Shown: positions 33,092 through 42,010, numbered from the stretch's first letter. The stretch: DNA of 64,000 nucleotides from Bacillota bacterium (GCA_009780325.1 WRAF01000006.1:1-64000), one strand, 5' to 3'. Notes: generated by a model not told the origin, from the sequence alone. Made by a program: numbers and translations.

Positions 33092-34288
33092 ATGAAAAAA
33101 CTAATCAGCATAATATGCGCAATCGCTATTATTGCAGCGGCAACACTCGGAGCTGTCCATCTATATAATGCAGAGGCGTCTACTCCGTTTGAAGAAGAAA
33201 GCAATCTTGTCTTTAGAAAAGCATTAGAAGAAATACTAGAAACAGAAGGGATTACAGCTGAATACATAACAGTCACGATAGAGCCGGTTTATGACATAAA
33301 CTTAGACCACATGGGTTTCATTTATTTTATGCATTATGACAATTATGAGGGTTTTGCAATAGTTGTTCATGCAACAGGGATGTTTGAAGTGGCAGAGTTC
33401 TTTATGCAGGCACCCAACCCTTTTAATGATATTGATGGTCAAAAAGTATATATTGGTTTAATGGCATATTTAGTGTATAATGACGGAGATTTTATTGATA
33501 TTGAGACAGGATATGTTGTTTATGAAGAAATTATAGAACATTTTCAAGAGCATGCTTTATTATCAAGCAACCCATTTAATTTTATAAATATTGTCCAAAC
33601 TATCGAATTTGTTAACAGAACGGCGGCTGTACATGACTTGGCAGTTGTTTTTCCTGCTTATGCTATCCCAAATTATACTCCAGTATGTTTTATGCCTACG
33701 GTTAGTTCAAGTATAATTGGATATTGGGCAAGATTTTTTCCTAATTTAGCACCTTTTAATGTTGGTATGTATATTCCTGGTGGACTGTATGTGTATTGGG
33801 GTCATGATGATGATTCTATAATAATAATTAATGAATTAAACAGCCGCATGGGGGCAATACCTCAATGGGGCAGAATGCCTGATCATTTTAGACAAGGCAT
33901 GACCAGCTATGTAAACGCAAGAGGCAGAAATATATCGTTTCACAGCGCTATGTTTGAAGTTGCTATGGGGCATTCAACATTTAACTTTACTGCAGCTCAA
34001 CAACAATTAAGAAACGGCAGACCGTTAATGTTGTTTACTTGGAGGTTTAATATAGCAAGTATACAACGACACGCAGGGGTAGACGGAATTATTTATCGTA
34101 CCTCAACGCAACCTCATGTTATGGCAGGTTTTGGATATAATGTAATCACTTATACGCTTGCAAACGGCACACAAAGGACAGATAGGTTTCTTAGGGTTGC
34201 AACGGGTTTTGATGGTCAACCAGTAGCGTTTTTTAATGTGGGTTTTCATGCGCAAATTTTTGAAGCGTATGGGGTCAATATTTTTTAG
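33092..34288 (+). CDS. secreted C39/C10-like cysteine peptidase
   Basis: A 398-residue exported protein with a signal peptide (MKKLISIICAIAIIAAATLG). A pro-region-like segment (about residues 38-145) follows. The catalytic part resembles a clostridial papain-like family: NYTPVCFMPTVSSSIIGYWARFFPNL (Cys199 candidate nucleophile) and STQPHVMAGFGYN (His342 candidate). The usual CGPT motif reads CFMPT here, so activity is not certain. AGGAGAG precedes the ATG. It lies downstream of the sigma-like gene. Its targets, perhaps extracellular proteins or peptides, are unknown. Confidence 0.65.
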   Translation: MKKLISIICAIAIIAAATLGAVHLYNAEASTPFEEESNLVFRKALEEILETEGITAEYITVTIEPVYDINLDHMGFIYFMHYDNYEGFAIVVHATGMFEVAEFFMQAPNPFNDIDGQKVYIGLMAYLVYNDGDFIDIETGYVVYEEIIEHFQEHALLSSNPFNFINIVQTIEFVNRTAAVHDLAVVFPAYAIPNYTPVCFMPTVSSSIIGYWARFFPNLAPFNVGMYIPGGLYVYWGHDDDSIIIINELNSRMGAIPQWGRMPDHFRQGMTSYVNARGRNISFHSAMFEVAMGHSTFNFTAAQQQLRNGRPLMLFTWRFNIASIQRHAGVDGIIYRTSTQPHVMAGFGYNVITYTLANGTQRTDRFLRVATGFDGQPVAFFNVGFHAQIFEAYGVNIF

Positions 34289-34330
34289 TTTTTACCATAA
34301 GAGGAAATAAATATTTAAAACACATAAGAT

Positions 34331-34365
34331 AATAGGATTCTTTGTTAGCATCAAAGAATCCTATT
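34331..34365. terminator. perfect 14-bp hairpin after the peptidase gene
   Basis: AATAGGATTCTTTG-TTAGCAT-CAAAGAATCCTATT. It probably ends transcription or protects the 3' end, but lacks a T run. Confidence 0.6.
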
Positions 34366-34388
34366 GACATATAGTGTTGTTTTATAAA

Positions 34389-34436
34389 GAAGAGATTCTT
34401 ACAGAATGACAAAAGTTTAAATAGCAGGGCAAGGGA
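34389..34436. repeat. R1 left-half fragment
   Basis: GAAGAGATTCTTACAGAATG and following bases match the left arm of R1; the right arm is missing. Confidence 0.6.
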
Positions 34437-34447
34437 GGTTTTTTAAG

Positions 34448-34525
34448 GATGAGATTCTTCGCTTGCGCTCAGAATGACAAAAGCTAAGCTAGTTTTATGT
34501 CATCCCGAGCGCAAGCCGAGGGATC
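34448..34525. repeat. R1-type palindrome, CGCTTGCGCTC subtype, copy g
   Basis: GATGAGATTCTTCGCTTGCG...AATGACAAAAGCTAAGCTAG...GTCATCCCGAGCGCAAGC...GGATC. About 78 bp. It flanks the GIY-YIG gene on its 3' side. Confidence 0.8.
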
Positions 34526-34532
34526 TAATCAA

Positions 34533-34820
34533 CTAAAAACAGTCATAAATAAGGTCTTTCCATTCGGGATTTAACTTATTCACCAAAGCATCTTTTTTAG
34601 ACCTTCGCCATCCTTTAAGCTGTTTCTCTCTAGCAATCGCATCCCGTACATCATTATAAAATTCTACATAAATGAGTTTAGTGCAATTATACTTGTCAGT
34701 AAAGCCTGCAATTAAATGATTGCTATGCTCAAATGACCTGCGTTCTACTTGATTGGTCATCCCAATATATAAAACAGTATTATGAATGTTGGTGACCATG
34801 TATACACAATATTCTTTCAT
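34533..34820 (-). CDS. single-domain GIY-YIG nuclease
   Basis: A 95-residue protein of the UvrC-N/YhbQ-like GIY-YIG family: MKEYCVYMVTNIHNTVLYIGMT (the two signature segments, here VYM and YIG), RRSFEHSNHLIAGFTDKYNCTKLIYVE (Arg and His), and DAIAREKQLKGWRRSKKDALV...NPEWKDL (catalytic Glu region). I chose the ATG at 34820 because the family starts there; an upstream extension reaches 34892 but is non-homologous and runs into a repeat. A weak TTGACA-15-TATTAT lies just before the ATG. Near-identical palindromic repeats flank it on both sides. Confidence 0.85.
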   Translation of the reverse strand: MKEYCVYMVTNIHNTVLYIGMTNQVERRSFEHSNHLIAGFTDKYNCTKLIYVEFYNDVRDAIAREKQLKGWRRSKKDALVNKLNPEWKDLIYDCF

Positions 34821-34866
34821 TGCTAAAGCATAATACAAATTAGACAGTATTGTCAAGCATAAAGAG

Positions 34867-34952
34867 GAAGAGATTCTTCGCTTGCGGCTCAAGAAATGAC
34901 AAAAGCTAAGCTAGTTTTATGTCATCTTGAGCGTAAGCGAAAGATCTCATCC
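34867..34952. repeat. R1-type palindrome, CGCTTGCGCTC subtype, copy h
   Basis: GAAGAGATTCTTCGCTTGCG...AATGACAAAAGCTAAGCTAG...GTCATCTTGAGCGTAAGC...AGATCTCATCC. It shares a long exact core with copy g and lies on the other side of the GIY-YIG gene. Confidence 0.8.
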
Positions 34953-35008
34953 TTTTAAAAGCTTCTCTGTTTTGCTAATCCAATTTAATACCCAAAAGGC
35001 AATTTAAA

Positions 35009-36085
35009 ATGAAAGCATCAATTTTTGAAGATTTACAACATTTAGAAAATAAAGAAGCAATAATAAAAACACTTATAGAAAATGATGATAAGTGGTTTTA
35101 TAATCTTTGCGATGCGCTTTTTCCTAAGGGTACAAAAAAAAGCTTTATAAAAATAAAAACAGAGCAAAGAAAAAAAGCTATTTTAGAAAATGATATAGAG
35201 TGGTTTAATGTTTTTTTAGATAATCTTTTTTCTCAGCCAATTTTTAATAAAATAGCAGATTTTCTTATGGATGAGCTTTATGCAGAATTTTTTATTAACA
35301 ATTGTCCGCTTGATGAAATACTTGACAAGCATATATTATTAAGTGAAATTATTCATAGACAAGAAAAAACAGAAGCACAAATCCTGCAAGAAAGCGGTCA
35401 ATATTGGATTGAAAATTATATAACAGGAAGACAAAAATTTAATGAAAATGCACAAAATCAAATCAGCAAAAAATTAAGTCAGCGGACTTCTATCAGAAAA
35501 AAACCGCTTATAGTACATTTAAGCTCAATAGCTGCTGCATTGATACTGATTCTTGGGTTTTATTTTTCATGGCATTTATTTTTTCCGTCCTTTGGCCCGC
35601 CTGTCGATACTCCCTATACACCGCCCAATTTTAATGTTTTGCATCGCAGATATAAAAGTATTTCTTTAACTAGTTTAAATTCTCATCTAGGAGATGCTTT
35701 AAATATTTCATTAGATGATGATATAACAATGACGATAAGTCGTACTTATGATGCTTTTTATGCTCAAAATTTGTTTTTTCGAATACGATTTGCTTGTCAG
35801 AATAGGCTTATTTTAGATTGTTTCATGACTATATACCCAAATAAATATTATAGCGCAATACCACTAGAGTATATATTTGCATTAGAGCCTAAAAATACAA
35901 CAATAGACAATATTAGTGTTTTGTATTTTAGGCAGTATGATTTTTTTGAAAACTATAATGAATTTTTATTTAGCTATATTGCAAGGCTAACAATCAACGA
36001 TATTACAATTGATATAAGATATACTCAAGTATCCCAAACCAATGAAAGCGGTTTTTTCAATTTTATTAGTGAAACTTTTTCCTAA
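35009..36085 (+). CDS. single-pass membrane protein of unknown function
   Basis: A 358-residue protein. The first 165 residues are predicted cytoplasmic, helical and charged (FEDLQHLENKEAIIKTLIENDDKWFYNLCDALF and a second similar stretch LENDIEWFNVFLDNLF, a possible internal repeat). One transmembrane segment lies at about 168-192 and is followed by a Pro-rich stretch. The C-terminal domain of about 155 residues is beta-rich and outside the cell. The topology is like an anti-sigma or sensor protein, but no motif supports that. AAAGG lies 8 nt before the ATG. Confidence 0.6.
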   Translation: MKASIFEDLQHLENKEAIIKTLIENDDKWFYNLCDALFPKGTKKSFIKIKTEQRKKAILENDIEWFNVFLDNLFSQPIFNKIADFLMDELYAEFFINNCPLDEILDKHILLSEIIHRQEKTEAQILQESGQYWIENYITGRQKFNENAQNQISKKLSQRTSIRKKPLIVHLSSIAAALILILGFYFSWHLFFPSFGPPVDTPYTPPNFNVLHRRYKSISLTSLNSHLGDALNISLDDDITMTISRTYDAFYAQNLFFRIRFACQNRLILDCFMTIYPNKYYSAIPLEYIFALEPKNTTIDNISVLYFRQYDFFENYNEFLFSYIARLTINDITIDIRYTQVSQTNESGFFNFISETFS

Positions 36086-36094
36086 AAAATAAAG

Positions 36095-36196
36095 GTTGAG
36101 ATGCTTAACAGCATGACAAAAATTTAAAATTGTACATAAACGCCAGAAACTACTCCGCTTAAAACCTAATTTTGTCATGCTGTTAAGCATCTCATC
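36095..36196. repeat. R1 palindromic repeat, copy i
   Basis: GTTGAGATGCTTAACAGCATG and CATGCTGTTAAGCATCTCATC are almost perfectly complementary. The core (ACTACTCCGCTTAAAACC, minus-strand sense) is conserved. It lies directly after the membrane protein gene. Confidence 0.85.
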
Positions 36197-36201
36197 ATTT
36201 T

Positions 36202-36241
36202 AAATAAAGACTCTTATGAAAATAACCATAGGAGTCTTTAT
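36202..36241. terminator. hairpin before the DUF1624-like gene
   Basis: AATAAAGACTC and GAGTCTTTATT are 11-bp perfect arms with an 18-nt loop, just upstream of a promoter. It probably ends incoming transcription. Confidence 0.55.
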
Positions 36242-36247
36242 TATTTG

Positions 36248-36276
36248 TTGACATTGTTTTTTTGGTGTGTTAAAAT
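36248..36276 (+). promoter_or_regulatory. promoter of the DUF1624-like gene (leaderless start)
   Basis: TTGACA (36248-36253), 17 bp, TAAAAT (36271-36276). The next ATG is at 36285, 8 nt downstream, with no ribosome binding site. Confidence 0.7.
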
Positions 36277-36284
36277 ATTTTTTA

Positions 36285-37514
36285 ATGGAAACTGTGCTAA
36301 ATATAAAAAAACCAAAGACACCACGCAATCGCTATTGGGAGATAGATTTTTTGCGTGGTGTTTGCATTTTGCTTATGGTTATGGACCATTTTTTTTATGC
36401 GGCTTGGGGATTTTTGCCTGATGTTTGGCGCAGCTTGGATATTACTTTTTGGCAGGGATTAAGTAATTTTGCGTATAGGTATTGGCATTGGGAGTTTAGG
36501 CAATCCTTTAGGATTTTTATAATTATTTTATTTTGCAGTTTGTGCGGAATCTCTTGCACGCTTTCAAAAAGCAATCTAAAAAGGGGATTGACGGCGGCTA
36601 TTGTTGCAGGGTTGATTACGCTAGTGACATATTTAGGAGAGAGAGTGACAGGCATGCGCATGACTATATATTTTGGAGTAATCCACATGTATGCGGCGGC
36701 CATTTTGATTTATTGTGTTTTGGATGCATTTTCGTTGTTGATTGGCGGCAGAGAATATTTGATAAAAAGAAAAAAAGCATTTTTTTTAAATTTGTTTAAA
36801 ATAGCAAAAACTAATATTAATATAGGACAGATTGAAGAGGGGACTAAGATTGAAATTGATGAAAAAGGCATTAAGGTGAGGCTAATGGATAAAGAGGATG
36901 ATATTGAAGTGAGTGTGGGGGAAAACGGTATTTATGTTAGAGCCAGTGACCAAGAGGATGATATTGTGGTAAACATCGGAGCAAACGGTATTTATGTGAA
37001 AGATGATAAAGAGGAGATTTCTGTTGTTGATTGTCAGCCGTCAAGTGTCAGTATTAGAGAATGGGCGGCAAAACTGTTTCCTGCTGTGATTGGTTTAATT
37101 TTAGTTGTTTTGTTTTTTAGTTTGTGGGGGCGTATAGAAAACGGTGATATAATAAGTACTATAGACAGGACTTTTGAAGGCAGGCACACGATTAATTTTA
37201 TGAGCATGCTTGTCTATTTGAATCAAAGAGGCGGGCTTATTGCGGCGGATTATTTTCCTATTTTGCCTTGGGCGGGGTTTGTGTTTTTAGGGAGTGCGGC
37301 GGGGCATTTATTGTATGGCAGCGGCGCAAGGGGTTGGCTGGGGGCAAGGATAGCAGGGATATTTGGTCAAGAGGTTAATAGGTGTTTTGCAAAAACAAAA
37401 ACAGTGGTTAATAAAAGTATCGGACTTGCGGGAAGAAAAACTCTTTGGATATATATAGTGCATCAGCCGCTGTTTGTGGGATTCTTTTGGCTTATGGGAA
37501 TGATTTATAGTTAA
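36285..37514 (+). CDS. DUF1624 / HGSNAT-like membrane acyltransferase with an inserted repeat domain
   Basis: A 409-residue polytopic membrane protein. The start RYWEIDFLRGVCILLMVMDHFFY carries the family's conserved Asp and His. The end KTLWIYIVHQPLFVGFFW carries the second conserved His. Members transfer or handle acetyl groups across membranes. The loop after the fifth or so membrane segment (about residues 160-240) has an insertion of three similar units (IEEGTKIEIDEKGIKV; DDIEVSVGENGIYVRA; DDIVVNIGANGIYVKD). This looks like a small beta-repeat domain, which I do not associate with the family. I chose ATG 36285 because the promoter occupies the DNA before it. Confidence 0.75.
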   Translation: METVLNIKKPKTPRNRYWEIDFLRGVCILLMVMDHFFYAAWGFLPDVWRSLDITFWQGLSNFAYRYWHWEFRQSFRIFIIILFCSLCGISCTLSKSNLKRGLTAAIVAGLITLVTYLGERVTGMRMTIYFGVIHMYAAAILIYCVLDAFSLLIGGREYLIKRKKAFFLNLFKIAKTNINIGQIEEGTKIEIDEKGIKVRLMDKEDDIEVSVGENGIYVRASDQEDDIVVNIGANGIYVKDDKEEISVVDCQPSSVSIREWAAKLFPAVIGLILVVLFFSLWGRIENGDIISTIDRTFEGRHTINFMSMLVYLNQRGGLIAADYFPILPWAGFVFLGSAAGHLLYGSGARGWLGARIAGIFGQEVNRCFAKTKTVVNKSIGLAGRKTLWIYIVHQPLFVGFFWLMGMIYS

Positions 37515-37532
37515 AGATTAAGATTTTTTAAA

Positions 37533-37562
37533 GAAGAAATCCTTATAACAGGATGACAAATT
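37533..37562. repeat. R1 left-half fragment
   Basis: GAAGAAATCCTTATAACAGGATGACA matches the left arm only. Confidence 0.5.
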
Positions 37563-37590
37563 ATTTTTGTATAACAACATAGGAAAATAT

Positions 37591-39165
37591 ATGCATAAAA
37601 TACAATCTCTATATGATAGATTAAATCAATCAGCTAAGCAGTACGCCCAAAAAACGGCTGTTATATTTTTTAATAGGCGCATTTCTTATGCAAAATATAT
37701 TGATTTAATAGATCGTGCGGCGGCAGGTTTAAGAAAAATCGGGATAGGCAAGGGCAGTGTTGTTACTGTTTGTATGCCAAATACTCCGTCTGCTGCTATT
37801 GCATTTTATGCTATTAATCGCTTAGGTGCAATTGTAAACCTAGTGCATCCATTTTCACCGCCCAATCAAATTATTTCTTCAATTAAAAAAACTCAAAGTT
37901 CACTTTTGATTGCATATGATTTATATTTAGGGAAACATTTTGATTTAGAGCCAAATATTCCTGTTTTACAAAGCAAGATTGATTATTTTATGCCCGCTTT
38001 AATAAAAAAGGTGTATCGTTTTAAAAATAAAAAGCTATTATTATCAAGCGCTACTCATTTTGAAAGCCTATTTAATGAAGATAAAATAGATGAAGAACCT
38101 ATTGTATTTAATGAGCATGATAGAGCAGTGTTTTTGCCTAGCGGAGGCACGACTTCCGACCCGAAAATTGTTATGCATACAGGCAAGGTTTTTAACGATT
38201 TATGTGCTCATGCACAATTTTTTTTAAGTGATCAAATATCTAATTATACGGCAATGTATTCAGTTCTGCCAATTTTTCATGGGTTTGGCTTGTGTATGAA
38301 TATGCATATGTCGGCATTATATGGAGTGACTAATATAATGACTCCTAAATTCAATGCTAAACAGATGGCAAAGGCAATAAAAAAACATAGGGTAAATATT
38401 TTAACAGGTGTACCTATGATGTATCAAAAGCTGTTAAACTGCAAAAAGTTTTTAAAAACGGATTTATCCAGTATTAAGGATTGTTTTGTAGGAGGAGACA
38501 GCGCATCAAATAAATTGATAGAAGAATTTAATGCTGTGCTAAAAAAAGGCGGGTCAAAGGCGCAGCTTTTTCAAGGTTATGGCTTGACTGAGGCAATAAG
38601 TGTGTGCACAGTTGAAAGAAATGGTGAGCATGCATTAGGCAGTGCAGGCGTGGGAGTACCAGGGTCTAAAATTAAGATTTTTGACACGATTCAGAGTGAA
38701 CAATTAAAAAATAGTGAAATTGGCGAAATTGCTATTTCTTCTCCATATCTTATGCTTGGATACCTAGGTGACATAAGCAGCCCCATTAAAGAAATAAATG
38801 GCGAAAAATGGTTGTTTACTGGTGATTTAGGATATATAAAGGATGGGCTTTTATTTTTTAAACAGCGTATAAAAAGTATGATTAAAGTAGCGGGTGTTCC
38901 TGTTTTTCCAAGTGAGGTAGAAGAGGCGGCGATGAGGGTTGACGGTGTGACGGCGGCGGCGGCGATAGGTATAGAAGATAACACGATAGGTGAAATGGTC
39001 AAGTTGTTTGTTGAATACAAAGGGACTGATGACAAGATTGAAGAAAATATAAGAACAGAGTGTGAAGCATCTTTAATTAAATATGCTGTGCCAAAAGAGA
39101 TTGTTATAAAAGATAATTTGCCCAAAACAGCAATAGGAAAAGTGGACAAGAGGGGTTTAGAATAA
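37591..39165 (+). CDS. AMP-forming acyl-CoA synthetase / ligase
   Basis: Activates a carboxylic acid, probably a fatty acid, with ATP and joins it to CoA. The 524-residue protein shows the family motifs: LPSGGTTSDPKIVMHT (P-loop), LPIFHGFGL, QGYGLTEA (A5), WLFTGDLGYI (A7), KSMIKVAGVPVFPSEVEEA (A8) and PKTAIGKVDKRGL with the catalytic Lys (A10). I chose the ATG at 37591, preceded by AGGAAA; a TTG 24 bp upstream is less likely. It is next to a membrane acyltransferase-like gene, but a shared pathway is only a guess. Confidence 0.9.
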   Translation: MHKIQSLYDRLNQSAKQYAQKTAVIFFNRRISYAKYIDLIDRAAAGLRKIGIGKGSVVTVCMPNTPSAAIAFYAINRLGAIVNLVHPFSPPNQIISSIKKTQSSLLIAYDLYLGKHFDLEPNIPVLQSKIDYFMPALIKKVYRFKNKKLLLSSATHFESLFNEDKIDEEPIVFNEHDRAVFLPSGGTTSDPKIVMHTGKVFNDLCAHAQFFLSDQISNYTAMYSVLPIFHGFGLCMNMHMSALYGVTNIMTPKFNAKQMAKAIKKHRVNILTGVPMMYQKLLNCKKFLKTDLSSIKDCFVGGDSASNKLIEEFNAVLKKGGSKAQLFQGYGLTEAISVCTVERNGEHALGSAGVGVPGSKIKIFDTIQSEQLKNSEIGEIAISSPYLMLGYLGDISSPIKEINGEKWLFTGDLGYIKDGLLFFKQRIKSMIKVAGVPVFPSEVEEAAMRVDGVTAAAAIGIEDNTIGEMVKLFVEYKGTDDKIEENIRTECEASLIKYAVPKEIVIKDNLPKTAIGKVDKRGLE

Positions 39166-39182
39166 TGACGGGATTTTTGATT

Positions 39183-39218
39183 ATCGTATTAGGATGTCTT
39201 TAAAAATCCTATTATGAT
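39183..39218 (+). terminator. hairpin after the acyl-CoA ligase gene
   Basis: ATCGTATTAGGAT...ATCCTATTATGAT, followed by ACTTTGTTCTT; near-perfect stem. Confidence 0.55.
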
Positions 39219-39244
39219 ACTTTGTTCTTCTGCAAAAAAATCTC

Positions 39245-39273
39245 TTGACAAGCAAAAAAATTTATTATATAAT
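39245..39273 (+). promoter_or_regulatory. tex promoter
   Basis: TTGACA (39245-39250), 17-bp spacer, TATAAT (39268-39273): perfect consensus hexamers and spacing. Confidence 0.9.
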
Positions 39274-39301
39274 CATACAATCAATTAAAGGAAAAACCAT
39301 C

Positions 39302-41788
39302 ATGTCACATCAAAATATTTTATCAACAGAATTTAAATTATCGCAAGAGCATTCTAAAAACATTATTCAGCTTATTGACGACGGAAACACTATTCCGTTT
39401 ATTGCTAGGTATAGAAAAGAAATGACGGGTGAGTGCGACGATCAAGTATTAAGAGAATTTGCTGATCGTTTGGCGTATTTACGCAAACTAGATGAGCGCA
39501 AAGAGGTAGTCATAAACTCTATTACTGAGCAAGGTTTTATGACTGATGAGATTGCAGCGGCTTTAAAAAATGCTAAGACCTTGACTGAAGTTGAGGACAT
39601 TTATCGTCCGTATAAGCCTAAGCGCAAAACTAGGGCTACTGTGGCTATTGCAAAGGGTTTGCAGCCGTTAGCTGATATTATTTGGGCACAAGATAATGCT
39701 TTGACTAGCAATATACTTGAAACGGCAAAAAATTATATAACTGAAGAAGTCAAGACAACAGAAGATGCTATTAATGGTGCTAAGGATATTTTGGCAGAAA
39801 AAATATCTGATACTGCTGAATTGAGAAAATTATTAAGAGAACAGCTTTTTGAACATGGGACTATTGCTACGGCATTAATTAAAGACGAGAAAAAAGAAAA
39901 GGCGGCAAAATCAAAAAAAGATAAAGATGATTCTAAATATGATGATGTAGTTGACAGCGTACAGCACAAAGATAAAACTAAGGACAAAAAAGAACGAATT
40001 CTTACTTATGAAATGTATGATAATTATTCTGAGCCTGTTAAAAAAATTGTGGCGCACAGAATTTTGGCTATTAACCGTGGTGAAAAAGAGGATTGTATTA
40101 AGTGTGATATTAATATAAATGAAGAGCTGCCTATTAATACTATTGACGGGATGTTTTTAAAAAATCCAGAGGCGCACACTACGTATTTAGTCAAAGAGTC
40201 AGGTGAGGATGCTTATAAAAGGCTGATTAAACCATCAGTTGAAAATGAAGTGAGGGCAGAGCTATTTGAAAAAGCGGCAGAACAGGCTATTAAAATGTTT
40301 GAAGTAAACTTGCGCCCGCTATTGCTGCAGCCGCCTATTAAAAACAAAATTACATTAGGATTAGACCCGGCTTATAGGACAGGTTGTAAAATTGCAGTAT
40401 GTGACGGGTTGGGCAATGTACTGGACAGGGCTATTGTTTATTTTACTATGCCGCATAACAAAGTGGATGAATCAAAAAAGATTATCAAAGGTCTTTGTGA
40501 AAAACATAAGGTTGAAATTATTGCTATTGGAAACGGCACAGCAAGCAAAGAAAGTGAAATATTTATTGCGGATTTTATCAAAGAGTTTCCACAACTTGGA
40601 TTATCTTATATGGTAGTCAATGAGGCAGGTGCATCCGTATATTCGGCTAGCAAGCTAGCGGCTAAAGAGTTTCCTGATTTTGATGTGGCGCATAGATCTG
40701 CGGCGTCCATTGCAAGAAGGCTTCAAGACCCATTAGCCGAATTAATTAAAATTGATCCAAAAAGTATAGGTGTGGGGCAATATCAGCATGATATGCCTCC
40801 TGCTAGACTTGATGGTGTATTGCAAGGTGTGGTAGAAGATTGTGTAAACTCTGTAGGTGTAGACTTAAATTCAGCGTCACCATCTTTATTGTCGCATGTG
40901 TCAGGCTTGTCTATGTCGGCGGCGGAAAATATTACAGCATACAGACAAAAGATTGGCGGCTTTAAATCTAGAGAAGAATTAAGAAAAGTGCCTAAGATGG
41001 GTCCAAAAACTTATGAGCAGTGTGCAGGTTTTTTAAGGATTTTAGAAGGTGAAAATATTTTGGATAATACTGCGGTGCATCCTGAGTCATATGAGGCGGC
41101 AGAGAAATTATTAAAACTTTTTGAATTGGACAATAAAGCGGTGAAAGAAGGTAAATTAGGTGAATTAGAAAAAGCGGTAGAAGCATACGGAAAAGAAAAA
41201 GCAGCGGCAGTTGCGGGGATTGGTGTGCCTACTTTAGAGGATATAATAAAAGAGATTATTAAACCTGGCAGAGATTTAAGAGATGAGTTGCCTCCTCCTA
41301 TGCTTAGGACGGATGTTATGGATATGAATGATTTAAAAGAAGGAATGGAGTTAGTAGGGACTGTCAGAAATGTAATTGACTTTGGTGTGTTTGTGGATAT
41401 TGGTGTTCATCAAGATGGGTTGGTGCATATCTCTCAAATCACGGATGCATTTATCAAGCATCCTAGTGAGGTGCTGTCGGTTGGTGAAGTGGTTAAAGTT
41501 AGGGTGCTTGGGGTAGAAAAAGAGAAAAATAGGATTGCATTAACCATGAAAGGTTTTGACAGCGAGGCGGCTAAAAAGGCAAGGGCTATGCAGGCGCAGC
41601 GAAACGAACAAAGGCAAAATGATAGGAATTTTAATCGTTTTAACAAAGAGCAGGATAAAAGGTCAGCGAATAATAATTTTAATAAAAACAACAATAGCAA
41701 TAATACTGCTTTAAAACCGCAAGTTCAAAAAGAAAAGAGCGTAAGTGACGCATTGGCAGAATTAATGAACAAGTATGGCAGGAAATAA
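39302..41788 (+). CDS. tex: Tex family RNA-binding transcription accessory protein
   Basis: A nucleic-acid-binding protein linked to transcription and antitermination. The 828-residue protein has the Tex N-terminal domain (TIPFIARYRKEMTGECDDQVLREF; DIYRPYKPKRKTRATVA), a YqgF-like domain (LGLDPAYRTGCKIAVCDGLG), HhH region (VGVDLNSASPSLLSHVSGLS; FKSREELRKVPKMGPKTYEQCAGFLRI) and a C-terminal S1 domain (GMELVGTVRNVIDFGVFVDIGVHQDGLVHIS). It has a Lys/Asp-rich insertion (about residues 200-235) and an Asn-rich tail. ATG 39302 is set by AAGGA and by the promoter, which lies over any upstream start. Confidence 0.95.
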   Translation: MSHQNILSTEFKLSQEHSKNIIQLIDDGNTIPFIARYRKEMTGECDDQVLREFADRLAYLRKLDERKEVVINSITEQGFMTDEIAAALKNAKTLTEVEDIYRPYKPKRKTRATVAIAKGLQPLADIIWAQDNALTSNILETAKNYITEEVKTTEDAINGAKDILAEKISDTAELRKLLREQLFEHGTIATALIKDEKKEKAAKSKKDKDDSKYDDVVDSVQHKDKTKDKKERILTYEMYDNYSEPVKKIVAHRILAINRGEKEDCIKCDININEELPINTIDGMFLKNPEAHTTYLVKESGEDAYKRLIKPSVENEVRAELFEKAAEQAIKMFEVNLRPLLLQPPIKNKITLGLDPAYRTGCKIAVCDGLGNVLDRAIVYFTMPHNKVDESKKIIKGLCEKHKVEIIAIGNGTASKESEIFIADFIKEFPQLGLSYMVVNEAGASVYSASKLAAKEFPDFDVAHRSAASIARRLQDPLAELIKIDPKSIGVGQYQHDMPPARLDGVLQGVVEDCVNSVGVDLNSASPSLLSHVSGLSMSAAENITAYRQKIGGFKSREELRKVPKMGPKTYEQCAGFLRILEGENILDNTAVHPESYEAAEKLLKLFELDNKAVKEGKLGELEKAVEAYGKEKAAAVAGIGVPTLEDIIKEIIKPGRDLRDELPPPMLRTDVMDMNDLKEGMELVGTVRNVIDFGVFVDIGVHQDGLVHISQITDAFIKHPSEVLSVGEVVKVRVLGVEKEKNRIALTMKGFDSEAAKKARAMQAQRNEQRQNDRNFNRFNKEQDKRSANNNFNKNNNSNNTALKPQVQKEKSVSDALAELMNKYGRK

Positions 41789-41790
41789 TA

Positions 41791-41951
41791 AACTTATTCA
41801 GTAACCCACACGGCACATCTAAAGTATATCTTTTTTGTTCAAATTTCCATTCTTTTCTTGTTAATACTTCTAGTATTAACTGCGAAAACAATAAAAATTT
41901 GCTCTAAAAAATCTATGTTTTATCTGACCATATTGGCTACTGAACAAGTCT
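41791..41951. repeat. M2 palindromic (MITE-like) element, copy 2
   Basis: AACTTATTCAGTAACC at the left and GGCTACTGAACAAGTC at the right are inverted. TTTATCTGACCAT and CGGCACATCTAAA are shared with copy 1 at 10141-10235. This copy has about 65 bp more in the middle. Confidence 0.65.
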
Positions 41952-42010
41952 AATTATTCTTTAAGTATGAATCTCATCCTTAACTAAAGGACGAAGTATA
42001 CAAAAAGCTC

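Noticed and set aside
34821..34892. N-terminal extension of the GIY-YIG protein
   Set aside because: The extra 24 residues have no family similarity and are encoded by promoter-like and R1 repeat sequence.
39245..39301. Upstream TTG start for tex
   Set aside because: A perfect-consensus promoter occupies this DNA; the ATG at 39302 has a ribosome binding site.
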